Below, piece after piece: positions 10,490 through 18,923 of a stretch of DNA of 64,000 nucleotides. Made by a program: the position numbers and the translations under genes. A model generated the notes under the pieces. It was not told the origin of the DNA. It made no database searches and saw only the letters and a program-made list of their open reading frames with translations. Each line of letters begins with the position of its first letter. Positions within the stretch are counted from its first letter, which is position 1. The stretch comes from KBS-96 sp964247975. Its GTDB lineage: Bacteria > Acidobacteriota > Terriglobia > Bryobacterales > Bryobacteraceae. The stretch is taken from assembly GCA_964247975.1 (NCBI GenBank), contig CAXTWH010000018.1, positions 1-64,000 of the forward strand, read 5' to 3'.

Positions 10490-10984
10490 TTACTTGTTCA
10501 ACTGTTCTTTCCGGGGTGGATGGTCGGTCGGCTTATAATAAAACACGGAACACTCGGCAGCTAAAACTCCACCCTGGATTGTGATATTGTTCCGAAACGC
10601 ATCCTGCACTAGATCAGTAACATTCAGGTGCTGCACATCAAAATACATTTCATGCACATCGCCGCGGCCTGCGCCGTACACAATTCGATTGATCTTGCCC
10701 CAGATACAGGCCACAGTACACATGCTGCAAGGCTGCAAAGTGCAATAAACCGTACACCCGCTTAAATCCGTGCTTTGTAGTTTCTGCCCCGCCAAGCGCA
10801 TTGTCACGATCTCTGCATGAGCAGTGGGATCATGCCGCATTTCGGCTTCGTTATGGCCTTGCGCAATAACTTCACCATTGCGCACAATCACGCAGCCTAC
10901 CTCGCCCGCTCCCGGGGTCTGGTCCCCTAACCGGGCCTCTTCAATGGCAAGCTGCATAAAGTGTTCATCAAGGTTGTCTTGCAT
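10490..10984 (-). CDS. Nucleoside deaminase (CMP/dCMP, guanine deaminase superfamily)
   Basis: A zinc-dependent deaminase of 164 residues. The zinc site is complete: HAE in DPTAHAEIVTM and PCSMC in TLQPCSMCTVACIWGKINRIVYGA. The catalytic Glu is in HAE. The substrate (guanine, cytosine or another base) cannot be told from the sequence. A longer in-frame form starts with TTG at 11047, but the added residues MQIFLFLQRLIRAW are unlike the family, so ATG 10984 is preferred although its Shine-Dalgarno is poor. It may be co-transcribed with cysD, which starts 53 bp downstream. Confidence 0.85.
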   Translation of the reverse strand: MQDNLDEHFMQLAIEEARLGDQTPGAGEVGCVIVRNGEVIAQGHNEAEMRHDPTAHAEIVTMRLAGQKLQSTDLSGCTVYCTLQPCSMCTVACIWGKINRIVYGAGRGDVHEMYFDVQHLNVTDLVQDAFRNNITIQGGVLAAECSVFYYKPTDHPPRKEQLNK

Positions 10985-11115
10985 GGTTGCCGGTAAGACG
11001 CAGTGCCAAGCCCGGATGAGTCGCTGCAAAAACAAGAAAATTTGCAACTTACTTTAGAGGTAGCAGCATCCAGCAAATGTCTTGATAAAAAGATAACTTT
11101 TCCAAGGAGAGTTCG

Positions 11116-11727
11116 ATGAGCGACGTTAATGTGCTGATTGCTTTTTATTCTCGTGACGGTTCAACCGAAGCATTAGCCAAAGAAGTGGCCAAAGGCGCGG
11201 AACAGGAAGGCGCCGAAGTGCGGCTCCGGCGGGCGCGCGACATTGTGCCGGAAGAGATCATTCAGAAAGTTCCCGGGTGGGCCGAGAACCGCCAGCGTAT
11301 GGAATCGGAGTACCAAGCTCCCTCGCACGAAGATGCGGAATGGGCGGATGCTCTCATTTTCGGCACGCCCACTCGCTACGGCAACGTATCCACGGAATTA
11401 AAAGCCTACATTGATGGCTTGGGGCCGCTTTGGCAGAAAGGCGCGTTGTTCAATAAAGCTGGTGCTACCTTTGTTTCCACGGCCAGCACTCACGGCGGCA
11501 ACGAAGTCACTTCATTAACCATGTACGCGCCGCTAGCGCATCTGGGACTGGTAATCGTGCCGAACGGATACGGGGACGGAGTCAATTTCGCCGCGGGAAC
11601 TCCGTATGGCTCGTCTCACGTAGCAGGGCAGAAGCCGGAACCATTAAGCGATCCCACAAAAGCCGTTGCGCAACTCCAAGGAAAACGAGTTGCTAAAGTG
11701 GCGCGGTTGCTGAAAACCCTTCGATAA
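11116..11727 (+). CDS. wrbA: NAD(P)H:quinone oxidoreductase, WrbA flavodoxin-like
   Basis: A 203-residue FMN protein that reduces quinones by two electrons, protecting against semiquinone stress. Visible are the flavodoxin phosphate loop FYSRDGSTEALAKEVA, GTPTRYGNVSTELKAYIDG, and the WrbA segment FVSTASTHGGNEVTSLTMYAPLAHLGLVIVPNGY. The Shine-Dalgarno AAGGAGAG sits seven bases before the ATG. It is monocistronic and ends at a shared hairpin with the aldehyde dehydrogenase gene. Confidence 0.93.
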   Translation: MSDVNVLIAFYSRDGSTEALAKEVAKGAEQEGAEVRLRRARDIVPEEIIQKVPGWAENRQRMESEYQAPSHEDAEWADALIFGTPTRYGNVSTELKAYIDGLGPLWQKGALFNKAGATFVSTASTHGGNEVTSLTMYAPLAHLGLVIVPNGYGDGVNFAAGTPYGSSHVAGQKPEPLSDPTKAVAQLQGKRVAKVARLLKTLR

Positions 11728-11742
11728 AAGTTTCATCAGCCG

Positions 11743-11770
11743 AGGGCGAATCCATGAACAGATTCGCCCT
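11743..11770. terminator. Bidirectional terminator hairpin
   Basis: A perfect 10-bp stem AGGGCGAATC/GATTCGCCCT surrounds CATGAACA. It lies between the convergent wrbA and aldehyde dehydrogenase genes, with short T/A-rich flanks (GCGGTTTT on the plus side). It can serve both strands. Confidence 0.6.
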
Positions 11771-11790
11771 GCGGTTTTCAATTAACAAAA

Positions 11791-13305
11791 CTAAAGTCGG
11801 ATGCACACCGATTTAGTTTCGGTATACATTTCCAGCACATCATGGCCCATTTCGCGGCCCCAACCAGACTGCTTATAGCCGCCAAAAGGCAGTGCCGCAT
11901 CGAAGATGTTATAGCAGTTGATCCACACCGTTCCTGCTCGCAGCGCCGCCGCGACGCGATGAGCCTTGCTGAGGTCGTGAGTCCAAATGCCGGCGGCTAA
12001 TCCGTATATGCTGTCATTTGCCTTTGGGATTAGTTCATCCACTTCTTTGAACGGCATCGCGGTTACTACCGGGCCAAAAATTTCCTCTTGCACGACTTTC
12101 ATGTCATGACGCGTGTTCACGAGGACTGTCGGCTCCACGAAGTAACCTTTGTTGGGAAGATCCGGGTCGCCTGTTCTTCGTCCGCCGGTGGCGGCCTGCG
12201 CGCCTTCAGAGCGACCTGCATCCAAATAACCGCAAACGCGGGCAAACTGCTCGTCGGAAACAAGCGGCCCCATCTGCGTGTTAGGGTCGAGCCCCGGCCC
12301 GAGCCGGATTTTACGGGCCTGTTCGGAAACGCCTTCTACCACCCGATCAAAAACGCTCTGCTCCACGTACAGGCGCGAACCGGCACAGCAGGTTTGGCCT
12401 TGGTTGAAGAAGATTGAACTGGCTGCTCCGGCAATAGCCGCATCCAGATCGGTGTCTTTAAACACAATATTGGGAGACTTGCCGCCTAGCTCCAGCGAGA
12501 CTTTTTTCAGATTACCCGCGGCTGCCTGCAGGATCAGTTTTCCGACCTCCGTGGAACCGGTAAACGCCACTTTATCCACATCGCGGTGCGCCGACAAAGC
12601 AGCACCCGCCGCGCCGTAGCCCGGCACGATGTTCACCACGCCTTCCGGGAATCCGGCTTCAAGGATCAGTTCTCCCAAGCGCAGCGCGGAAAGCGGAGTT
12701 TGTTCCGCCGGTTTCAACACTACCGTGCAGCCGGTTGCTAAAGCCGGCCCCAACTTCCAGGCAGCCATCAGCAAAGGAAAATTCCAGGGGATAATCTGCC
12801 CCACTACGCCGACCGGTTCGCGCAGCGTGTAAGCATGGTAAGAAGCGCCGGGCGTAAAGGGCACCGAAATTGGAATGGTGTTTCCTTCAATCTTGGTCGC
12901 CCACCCCGCCATGTAGCGGAATGTATCGATTGCCAGCGGAACGTCCGCAGCGCGGGCTACCGTTACCGGCTTGCCGTTATCGAGCGATTCCAGTTCAGCA
13001 AACTCTTCCAGATTCTGTTCCAGCAAATCGCCCAATTTCCAGATCAGCCGTCCGCGCTCGGAAGCGGTCATGCGGCGCCACGGTCCGGTTTCGAAAGCAG
13101 CGCGCGCGGCTTGCACGGCGCGATTAACATCTTCCTGGTCGCCTTCCGCAATCTGCGCAATCTCTTCACCGTTGGCAGGATTATAAACCGGAAAGGTTTT
13201 CCCCGAAGCGGCTTTCACCCATTGGCCGCCAATCAGCATTTTTCCCGTTCGGCCCAGAAATCCGATTACGGATTGGTCGAGGGAAACATCTGCAAATGTT
13301 GCCAT
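11791..13305 (-). CDS. NAD(P)+-dependent aldehyde dehydrogenase
   Basis: This 504-residue member of the classical ALDH superfamily oxidises aldehydes to acids. It shows the cofactor/anchor segment IIPWNFPLLMAAWK, FTGSTEVGKLI, the general-base motif VSLELGGKSPNIVF, the catalytic cysteine in FNQGQTCCAGSRLYV, and EEIFGPVVTAMPF. The closest type is the betaine/retinal-like group, but the substrate cannot be fixed. A start at 13344 is open, but ATG 13305 has GGAG six bases upstream (GGAGCATGAC-ATG) and gives the usual length. It is monocistronic. Confidence 0.92.
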   Translation of the reverse strand: MATFADVSLDQSVIGFLGRTGKMLIGGQWVKAASGKTFPVYNPANGEEIAQIAEGDQEDVNRAVQAARAAFETGPWRRMTASERGRLIWKLGDLLEQNLEEFAELESLDNGKPVTVARAADVPLAIDTFRYMAGWATKIEGNTIPISVPFTPGASYHAYTLREPVGVVGQIIPWNFPLLMAAWKLGPALATGCTVVLKPAEQTPLSALRLGELILEAGFPEGVVNIVPGYGAAGAALSAHRDVDKVAFTGSTEVGKLILQAAAGNLKKVSLELGGKSPNIVFKDTDLDAAIAGAASSIFFNQGQTCCAGSRLYVEQSVFDRVVEGVSEQARKIRLGPGLDPNTQMGPLVSDEQFARVCGYLDAGRSEGAQAATGGRRTGDPDLPNKGYFVEPTVLVNTRHDMKVVQEEIFGPVVTAMPFKEVDELIPKANDSIYGLAAGIWTHDLSKAHRVAAALRAGTVWINCYNIFDAALPFGGYKQSGWGREMGHDVLEMYTETKSVCIRL

Positions 13306-13456
13306 GTCATGCTCCTTTTCGTTGTGACCCGGAAGCCACAACATCAGACTTTCAGCTTGCCGGGTACGGGATAATTATGTCAGCTTCCACCGGGCGCAGA
13401 GGAGATAATTTTCCTTTGCTCGATTACCCAAGTAAGCTGAAGAACTGGAACACGAA

Positions 13457-13717
13457 ATGCCGAACGAGCAAGGCTATATCCGGTCGTCTGAAATTGGCGC
13501 TTTTCTGTTCTGCCGCCGCGCTTGGAATTTGCAGGAACAGGGAATTCCGGTGTCTGATCAGGGCCGGAAACAACGGGAAAAAGGAACAGAATTCCACCTA
13601 CATCATCGCCTAACCGGCAGAAAAGCTTCGCGCGCGCGTTCCGCCGCATTGCTGCTTCTGCTGGCGGCTTACCTGCTGCTGTTAATTTATCTTTTCCAGA
13701 AGTTTTTACGCCGGTGA
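13457..13717 (+). CDS. Cas4-like nuclease, N-terminal half with C-terminal membrane helix
   Basis: This 86-residue product begins YIRSSEIGAFLFCRRAWNLQ, the pattern at the start of Cas4/Dna2-type Fe-S nucleases, where the single N-terminal cysteine (Cys19) binds the cluster. EKGTEFHLHH (41-50) fits the G-x3-H motif. It ends with a hydrophobic helix, about 63-80 (AALLLLLAAYLLLLIYLF), followed by KFLRR. The stop overlaps the start of the next ORF (GTGA). The rest of the nuclease is encoded there, so the two look like one protein broken between two membrane helices. The ribosome site is weak. No CRISPR genes are present. Confidence 0.65.
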   Translation: MPNEQGYIRSSEIGAFLFCRRAWNLQEQGIPVSDQGRKQREKGTEFHLHHRLTGRKASRARSAALLLLLAAYLLLLIYLFQKFLRR

Positions 13718-14214
13718 TTTTCGCCATTCTAGTTCTGGTTTTTTTGGCATTGGTTCTGCTTTTGAAGCAGACTGCAACACAGTCTTCTCGGATTTTGTAT
13801 TCAGATACCGGCTCCGAACTGATTCCCGCGAAACCGCTGCGCTCCGACCGGCACCGTTTGATCGGTAAACCGGATTACCTGGTGCAAAGAAAAAAACTCT
13901 TGATTCCAATTGAAGTGAAAAAACACAATTGCCCTCCGTCCGGCGTTCCTTACCTCAGCGAAAAACTGCAATTGGCGGCGAACTGCCTGCTGGTGGAAGA
14001 GGCTTACAACAAGCCGGTGCGCTACGGCGAATTGCATTACGGCGATGGACGCATGGTGCGAGTCCAGTTCAACCAGGCTTTGCGCCGTGAACTGTTTAGC
14101 GTTCTGGAAGAAATGCGCTTCATGGCCGGAACTGAACAACGCCGCAGCCATTCCGAGCGCAGCCGTTGTTTGAACTGCTCGTTCCGTGGCCGCTGCGGAC
14201 AGGAATTGGCGTAA
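13714..14214 (+). CDS. Cas4-like PD-(D/E)XK nuclease, C-terminal half with N-terminal membrane helix
   Basis: The 166 residues open with a membrane helix (IFAILVLVFLALVLLL, 2-17). They continue with the nuclease core: GKPD (Asp54), IPIEVKK (Glu67, Lys69), and LQLAANCLLVEEAY (Gln86 of the QxxxY-like motif). At the end is a Cys triad, Cys152-x2-Cys155-x5-Cys161. Together with Cys19 of the upstream ORF these are the four Cas4-type cluster ligands. The start is GTG within the upstream stop. A single-base frame change would fuse the two ORFs, so the split is either real, a programmed shift or an error. Likely substrate is DNA; the role is unknown. Confidence 0.7.
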   Translation: MIFAILVLVFLALVLLLKQTATQSSRILYSDTGSELIPAKPLRSDRHRLIGKPDYLVQRKKLLIPIEVKKHNCPPSGVPYLSEKLQLAANCLLVEEAYNKPVRYGELHYGDGRMVRVQFNQALRRELFSVLEEMRFMAGTEQRRSHSERSRCLNCSFRGRCGQELA

Positions 14215-14225
14215 GCGCGTCCGAC

Positions 14226-15692
14226 TTACCAGTTCCCTTGTTTTGCGCCGAACCACCAAACTAGACCCATCGTAGCGGTGTTCTGTTCTTTTTTCAGAAT
14301 GCCTATTGTATCCGTCAGAAAATAAGGATGATTTGATGCATCGCGCCGCCACTCCTGCCTCAAAAGTAATCCTTCGGCGATTTTCTGTTCAAACGTTATT
14401 GTGGTATCTTTCAAAACTTGAGTGTTCCCGGTGAACAGTCCGCCTCGATCGGAAAGGTACTCGAACCGGCCTGCCGCCGCCAGCTTGGAGTTGAACTGAT
14501 AACGAGCGTATCCGGCTCCGCCATCGGTATGCGCGGGCGAAGAAGTCTTCAATAATCGCTGAATCACATAATCGCCTTCCAAGGCAAACGTGAGTTTCGG
14601 CGATGCTTGCCAGGTCACGTAGCTGTCTATGATGTGCAGTCGTCCATTGGGCGCATTCGTGATCGGCGCAAAGGGAGTTCCTTGCAAGGTGGGAAGGTTC
14701 GGTTCGGTGCCGATGGGAAAAAATTGAACATCTGGATGCTCCTGCCCCAAGTAATAGTTAACTGTCCAATTTACGCTTTTCCGGGGCTGAAGATTCAATC
14801 CAAAAAGCTGATCTTTGAACCCGTTGAAAGGCTCAGTCTGATTTGTGCCGTTCACAATCCAATAATTCAAGCCGAGCGCATCGTTCACCTTATAGTTCAC
14901 GCGCGCTCCCAAATGGTAAAAAGGCAGAAAATTGAACCAGTAAGAGCGCGAATAGTTTATTTGATCTTTGGTATAGTTGCCTTCAATGCCTAGCGAACTA
15001 GCCCATTTCCCGAAGTCCACCGTTAACCCGCTGCTGATCGGAAAAACGTAAGTGCCGTAAGCCTGGAAAATATTGCGGTACACTTCCGGCCGCGGTTCAT
15101 TAACTGAACTTCCTTGCAGCGTTTCGGTAGCTTGCCCATACTGCAAATCAAGCCTCATGCCGAACCGTTTACCGTGCGCCGGGTCAACTGCATTTTCCAG
15201 CACCAGCGCCGCTTGATTTAAGCTGAATGCGTTGCTGCTCACATCATAAGCGCGAAGCAGGTTCACGCGCCCGATCGGATTGTTGAAGTTGTAGCCGTAA
15301 TAGCCGTCAAACAAAAGATTAACGCTAGTGCCTTTCAAAAAATCCATTGTGTTTGCTGTTTGCGATTCTTGGGAGTTAACAGATGACTGGCCCGCAGGAG
15401 CCAGCGCCGATTGTGCGCCGTCCGGCGGCGTTTTGACCGCAGCGGTAGATAGGATAGCACTCTGGCCGGACTGCGCCAGCTTTCCTTCCAGATCGTCTAC
15501 CCGCGATTGAAGTTTTTGCACCAAGGCCGTTAATTCAACAAGCCGCCGGTTCATCTCCACTGGATCGGTTGCGTTCTCCTGGCCGCTGGCGATCAATGGC
15601 CACAACAAAACAATGGCTATGCTGCTTTTGTAAAGGGAACAGAACGTTTTCCTGACACGGCGAAATTCCACTTTAGTCTCCTTATGAAGCAT
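14226..15692 (-). CDS. Outer-membrane beta-barrel porin, BBP2/OmpL-like
   Basis: A 488-residue exported protein. It has a long basic N-region and hydrophobic core (SSIAIVLLWPLIASG), then a coiled-coil segment (MNRRLVELTALVQKLQSRVDDLEGKLAQ), a Gln/Ser/Ala linker, and a barrel of alternating strands. Landmarks include LFDGYYGYNFNNPIGRVNLLRAYD, GMRLDLQYGQATETLQG, DFGKWASSLGIEG and YWFNFLPFYHLGARVNYKV. It ends in Trp. The layout matches the BBP2 (DUF1597-type) porins. Solute unknown. It is divergent from the short-chain dehydrogenase, with about 120 bp of shared promoter space. Confidence 0.82.
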   Translation of the reverse strand: MLHKETKVEFRRVRKTFCSLYKSSIAIVLLWPLIASGQENATDPVEMNRRLVELTALVQKLQSRVDDLEGKLAQSGQSAILSTAAVKTPPDGAQSALAPAGQSSVNSQESQTANTMDFLKGTSVNLLFDGYYGYNFNNPIGRVNLLRAYDVSSNAFSLNQAALVLENAVDPAHGKRFGMRLDLQYGQATETLQGSSVNEPRPEVYRNIFQAYGTYVFPISSGLTVDFGKWASSLGIEGNYTKDQINYSRSYWFNFLPFYHLGARVNYKVNDALGLNYWIVNGTNQTEPFNGFKDQLFGLNLQPRKSVNWTVNYYLGQEHPDVQFFPIGTEPNLPTLQGTPFAPITNAPNGRLHIIDSYVTWQASPKLTFALEGDYVIQRLLKTSSPAHTDGGAGYARYQFNSKLAAAGRFEYLSDRGGLFTGNTQVLKDTTITFEQKIAEGLLLRQEWRRDASNHPYFLTDTIGILKKEQNTATMGLVWWFGAKQGNW

Positions 15693-15812
15693 ACCCGGGC
15701 ATCACCGGATAAAACATCGCGGTTGCATTATCGTTTACTCGAAAAACTCCCAGCGCGTAGTTTGTTTGTTCAAAATCTGTCCGCTGGTTGTCTTACTACT
15801 AGGAACAAGAAT

Positions 15813-16613
15813 ATGGCGACGTCTTTTACAAAACAGTTTGCCGTTGTTACCGGCGCATCAAGCGGTATCGGTTACGAACTGGCAAAGCAGTTTGCTCAGA
15901 ATGGCTTTGATTTGTTGATCAATTCAGAAAGCGAAGAAATCAACGCCGCTGCTCGTGACATCGAAGCGTTGGGAGCTAAGGTCGAAATTGTGCAAGCTGA
16001 TCTTGCCGACCACGACGGGGTACATAAGCTCCAAACCGCGATTCAATCCAGCGGTCGTGCGGTTGATGCCATTGCTATCAATGCCGGTGTCGGGGTAAGC
16101 GGACGCTTTGTTGAAACTGATCTCAGCGAAGAATTGAACATGGTGAACCTAAACGTGGTTTCCACTCTACACTTGGCTAAGTTTATTGTGAAGGAAATGG
16201 TTTCCCGAGGCAGTGGACGCATCCTGTTTACCGCTTCCATCGCTGGCACAATGCCGACTCCATATGAAACCGTTTACGGCGCCACTAAGTCTTTCGTGCG
16301 CTCTCTTTCACAAGGACTGCGCGAAGAATTGAAAGACACCGGCGTTTCCGTAACCGCGTTAATGCCCGGTGCCACCGAAACAAATTTCTTTCATCGTGCT
16401 GGCGCTGATGATACCAAACTGGGCGCCAGTGAAAAGGACGATGCGGCGGAAGTAGCGAAAGAAGGCTTCGAAGCCCTGATGGCTGGCAAGGATCATGTAG
16501 TCGCTGGCTCCTTCAAAAATAAACTGATGGCCGCTGCGGGTCATGTTCTGCCGGACCCGCTGGTTGCTAAAGCTCATGCTGGCGCGGCTGAACCAGGATC
16601 GGCAAACAAATAA
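15813..16613 (+). CDS. Short-chain dehydrogenase/reductase
   Basis: A classical SDR of 266 residues with the dinucleotide site VVTGASSGIGYELA (about 10-23) and INAGVGVSG for NNAG. The catalytic Ser lies in ILFTASIAGTMP, and YGATKSFVRSL carries the Tyr-x3-Lys pair. The substrate is not predictable. An open frame extends back to 15684 into the porin gene, but the ATG at 15813 has AGGA eight bases upstream and puts the Rossmann fold at the normal position. The C-terminal tail is Ala-rich. It is followed by a clear terminator. Confidence 0.88.
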   Translation: MATSFTKQFAVVTGASSGIGYELAKQFAQNGFDLLINSESEEINAAARDIEALGAKVEIVQADLADHDGVHKLQTAIQSSGRAVDAIAINAGVGVSGRFVETDLSEELNMVNLNVVSTLHLAKFIVKEMVSRGSGRILFTASIAGTMPTPYETVYGATKSFVRSLSQGLREELKDTGVSVTALMPGATETNFFHRAGADDTKLGASEKDDAAEVAKEGFEALMAGKDHVVAGSFKNKLMAAAGHVLPDPLVAKAHAGAAEPGSANK

Positions 16614-16641
16614 ATTTTCACAATCAGCCGATTTTTTTAAC

Positions 16642-16673
16642 GAGGGCCGCCTGTTTGCGGTCCTCATTTTTTT
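16642..16673 (+). terminator. Rho-independent terminator after SDR gene
   Basis: The stem GAGGGCCGC (16642-16650) pairs with GCGGTCCTC (16657-16665), with one G-T, around a six-base loop. It is followed by ATTTTTTT; T-rich sequence on the other side could also serve the minus strand. Confidence 0.75.
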
Positions 16674-16710
16674 GTTCCTCATGAAAGTGCGCCAAACTAA
16701 CTGTAGTTTC

Positions 16711-17028
16711 ATGAAGCCCGCCACACTGCTCACCTGGGAACAATTTCGCGCCGAATATCCGGAAAGTTGTAAACCGTATTTTGAATATGATCACAGCACA
16801 GTTACGCAAAAAGCAATACCTACCAGTGCTACGCTGAACTGCCTGTTTCTGACATTCTGGTGCTTGACCCGGTAAGCAGAAAAGCGTGGACGCGGAATCA
16901 AACAATCGGGCGGATTGGTTCATTGGAAATAGCCTGTTTACCCGCTGCGCTCGAAAAACACAGGCTTAGATTTGTGCGAACTGTGGAAGCGATTTGAAGC
17001 GAAAGCCGGACCAGATTCGGATTGTTAA
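16711..17028 (+). pseudogene. Uma2-like (DUF820) nuclease relic
   Basis: Fragments in different frames recall an Uma2-family PD-(D/E)XK protein. The N-terminal piece reads TLLTWEQFRAEY then KPYFEYDHSTVTQKAIPT. A middle piece is YAELPVSDILVLDPVSRKAW and a C-terminal piece LDLCELWKRFEAKA ends at 17028. The pieces need two frame changes and the centre of the domain, including most catalytic residues, is missing. The first piece alone reads as a short ORF ending at 16875. The similarity call is from pattern memory and moderate. Confidence 0.5.
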
Positions 17029-17090
17029 CCTACTGCTAAGCTGTCGCTAGGCGTATAGCTTCCAAACACCTATTGTGTTAGCCTGCGCTC

Positions 17091-18545
17091 GTGGCATCTC
17101 CCCCTTTTGATCTCGCCGCAGCCGCGCGCGAGGAAATGATTCAGGATGGCTTTAACCCCGATTTCGCGCCCGGCACAAGCGATGAGCTTGCCAAAATAAG
17201 AAGCCGCCCTCTTGTTCTTCCAGAAAATGATTTGCGCGACCTGCGAAACTTACTTTGGTCCTCCATCGACAACGACAGCTCGCGTGATCTCGACCAGATC
17301 GAAGTGGCGGAACGAGTGCCGCAGGGCATTCGCGTGCTCGTCGGCATCGCTGATGTGGATTGGGCGGTTTCGGCCGGCTCGATTCTGGATGAACACGCTT
17401 CTTCGCAAACCACCACTGTCTACACAGCGGTGAAAATCTTTCCCATGCTGCCGGAAGAATTGTCCACGGATCTGACCTCCTTGAACGAACATCAGGACCG
17501 AACAGCGCTGGTGATTGAATTTGTAGTTGGCGCTGATGGCTCGGTGGTCAGTTCCGATGTTTTTCGCGCTCTGGTGCGTAATGGAGCGCAATTGGTTTAT
17601 AGCCAGGTTGGCCCGTGGCTGGAAGGAACAGGCCCCGCTGATCGCAAAGTCGCTGCTTCTACGGAACTGCAAGCGCAACTCCGGTTGCAGGACGAAGCAG
17701 CGGAACTGCTTCGACAGCAAAGATACCGTTTGGGAGCATTGCAGTTTGATCGCGCGGAAGCCGAAACCGTGGTGAGCGACGGCCAAGTGCAGGACGTTGT
17801 GGCCAGCAGAAAAACGCGCGCCGATGCCCTGATTGAAGATTTTATGATCGCCGCCAATACCGTGATGGCGCAAACGCTTTCAAATCACGGCGCATCCTCC
17901 ATCCGACGCGTGGTGAAAGCGCCGGAGCGCTGGCCGCGCATTGTGGAACTGGCGGCCCAGCACGGCGCGAAATTGCCGGATCAGCCTGATGTCGCGGCGT
18001 TAAGCGCGTTTCTGCAAACACAACAAAAAGCGGACCCGGTTCATTTTCCCGATTTATCATTAGCCGTCATTAAGCTTTTAGGCCCGGGCCAATATGTGCT
18101 GGCGCGGCCCGGCGATGAGGCAGGCCATTTCAGCTTGGCCGTGCATGACTACACTCATTCCACTGCCCCGAACCGGCGTTTTGCGGATTTGGTGACGCAG
18201 CGGCTGATTAAAGCCATATTCCAAAAAGAAGCTGCGCCGTATTCGGACGACGCGCTCACCACCATCGCGCAAAACTGCACACTGAAGGAAAATACCGCTC
18301 GCAAGGTGGAGCGCGCTATGGCTAAGCGAGCAGCGGCGGTTGCCTTTGCGAACCGCGTTGGCCAGAATTTTAAAGCTATTGTTACCGGCGTCACGCCAAA
18401 AGGCGTGTTCGTGCGCGTGGCTTCGCCGCCGCTCGAAGGCCGTTTAATGCGCGGTGAAACGGGAGTGGATGTGGGCGATCATCTGCGCGTAACCCTGCTA
18501 CATACCGATCCGCAGCGCGGCTTTATCGACTTTGGCCGGGCTTGA
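17091..18545 (+). CDS. RNB-domain exoribonuclease, RNase II/R family
   Basis: A hydrolytic 3'-5' exoribonuclease of 484 residues, shorter than E. coli RNase II (~640) because the N-terminal cold-shock domains are reduced or absent. The RNB domain includes the metal-binding aspartates in SIDNDSSRDLDQIEVAE, VGIADVDWAVSAGS, the HxYTHxTAPNRRFADLVTQRLI signature (VHDYTHSTAPNRRFADL), and a C-terminal S1-like segment (FKAIVTGVTPKGVFVRVASP). The start is GTG 17091 without an obvious ribosome site. Such short versions occur in several phyla. It is monocistronic. Confidence 0.88.
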   Translation: MASPPFDLAAAAREEMIQDGFNPDFAPGTSDELAKIRSRPLVLPENDLRDLRNLLWSSIDNDSSRDLDQIEVAERVPQGIRVLVGIADVDWAVSAGSILDEHASSQTTTVYTAVKIFPMLPEELSTDLTSLNEHQDRTALVIEFVVGADGSVVSSDVFRALVRNGAQLVYSQVGPWLEGTGPADRKVAASTELQAQLRLQDEAAELLRQQRYRLGALQFDRAEAETVVSDGQVQDVVASRKTRADALIEDFMIAANTVMAQTLSNHGASSIRRVVKAPERWPRIVELAAQHGAKLPDQPDVAALSAFLQTQQKADPVHFPDLSLAVIKLLGPGQYVLARPGDEAGHFSLAVHDYTHSTAPNRRFADLVTQRLIKAIFQKEAAPYSDDALTTIAQNCTLKENTARKVERAMAKRAAAVAFANRVGQNFKAIVTGVTPKGVFVRVASPPLEGRLMRGETGVDVGDHLRVTLLHTDPQRGFIDFGRA

Positions 18546-18923
18546 ATGTTCTAAAATTCTGCTGGCATTAATTCCATAAGCACTGGAACAATAAAACAAT
18601 GCAAACAAATCATGGAATAGGATGCCGCCGGTTTCAGCGGCGCTGCGCTTGAGCGGCAAAGCGAAAAGCCAGGTGGTCGTCCGGCTTTTCTATTCCTGCT
18701 TTCCGCAGGGAAATGATTGTATGCAAATAACCGTGAAGCTCATTACCCGCTTCGGTTCCTTCGAGAGTAAGTTCTCTTGGAAACCTAAGCAGTAGTGAAT
18801 ACGGGTAGCAGGTAAGGGCCCGCCACCCGCTCACAGGCAGTATCTCATACTTTTTTGATTTATGGAATACTCGGAAACTTGGGTGTCCGGCAAGGCGGCG
18901 TCCTTGCTCGAACTACGGTTGAA
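18546..18923. other. Intergenic, nothing recognised
   Basis: This 378-bp gap lies between the convergent RNB exonuclease and glycosyltransferase genes. A 66-codon minus-strand ORF (18634-18834) and a short plus-strand frame across the same stretch have no recognisable domain and no ribosome site. It may hold a decayed gene, but nothing supports a specific call. Confidence 0.4.

Noticed and set aside
13296..13613. 105-codon ORF overlapping the Cas4-like N-half
   Set aside because: It is in a different frame from the motif-bearing ORF and has no recognisable content.
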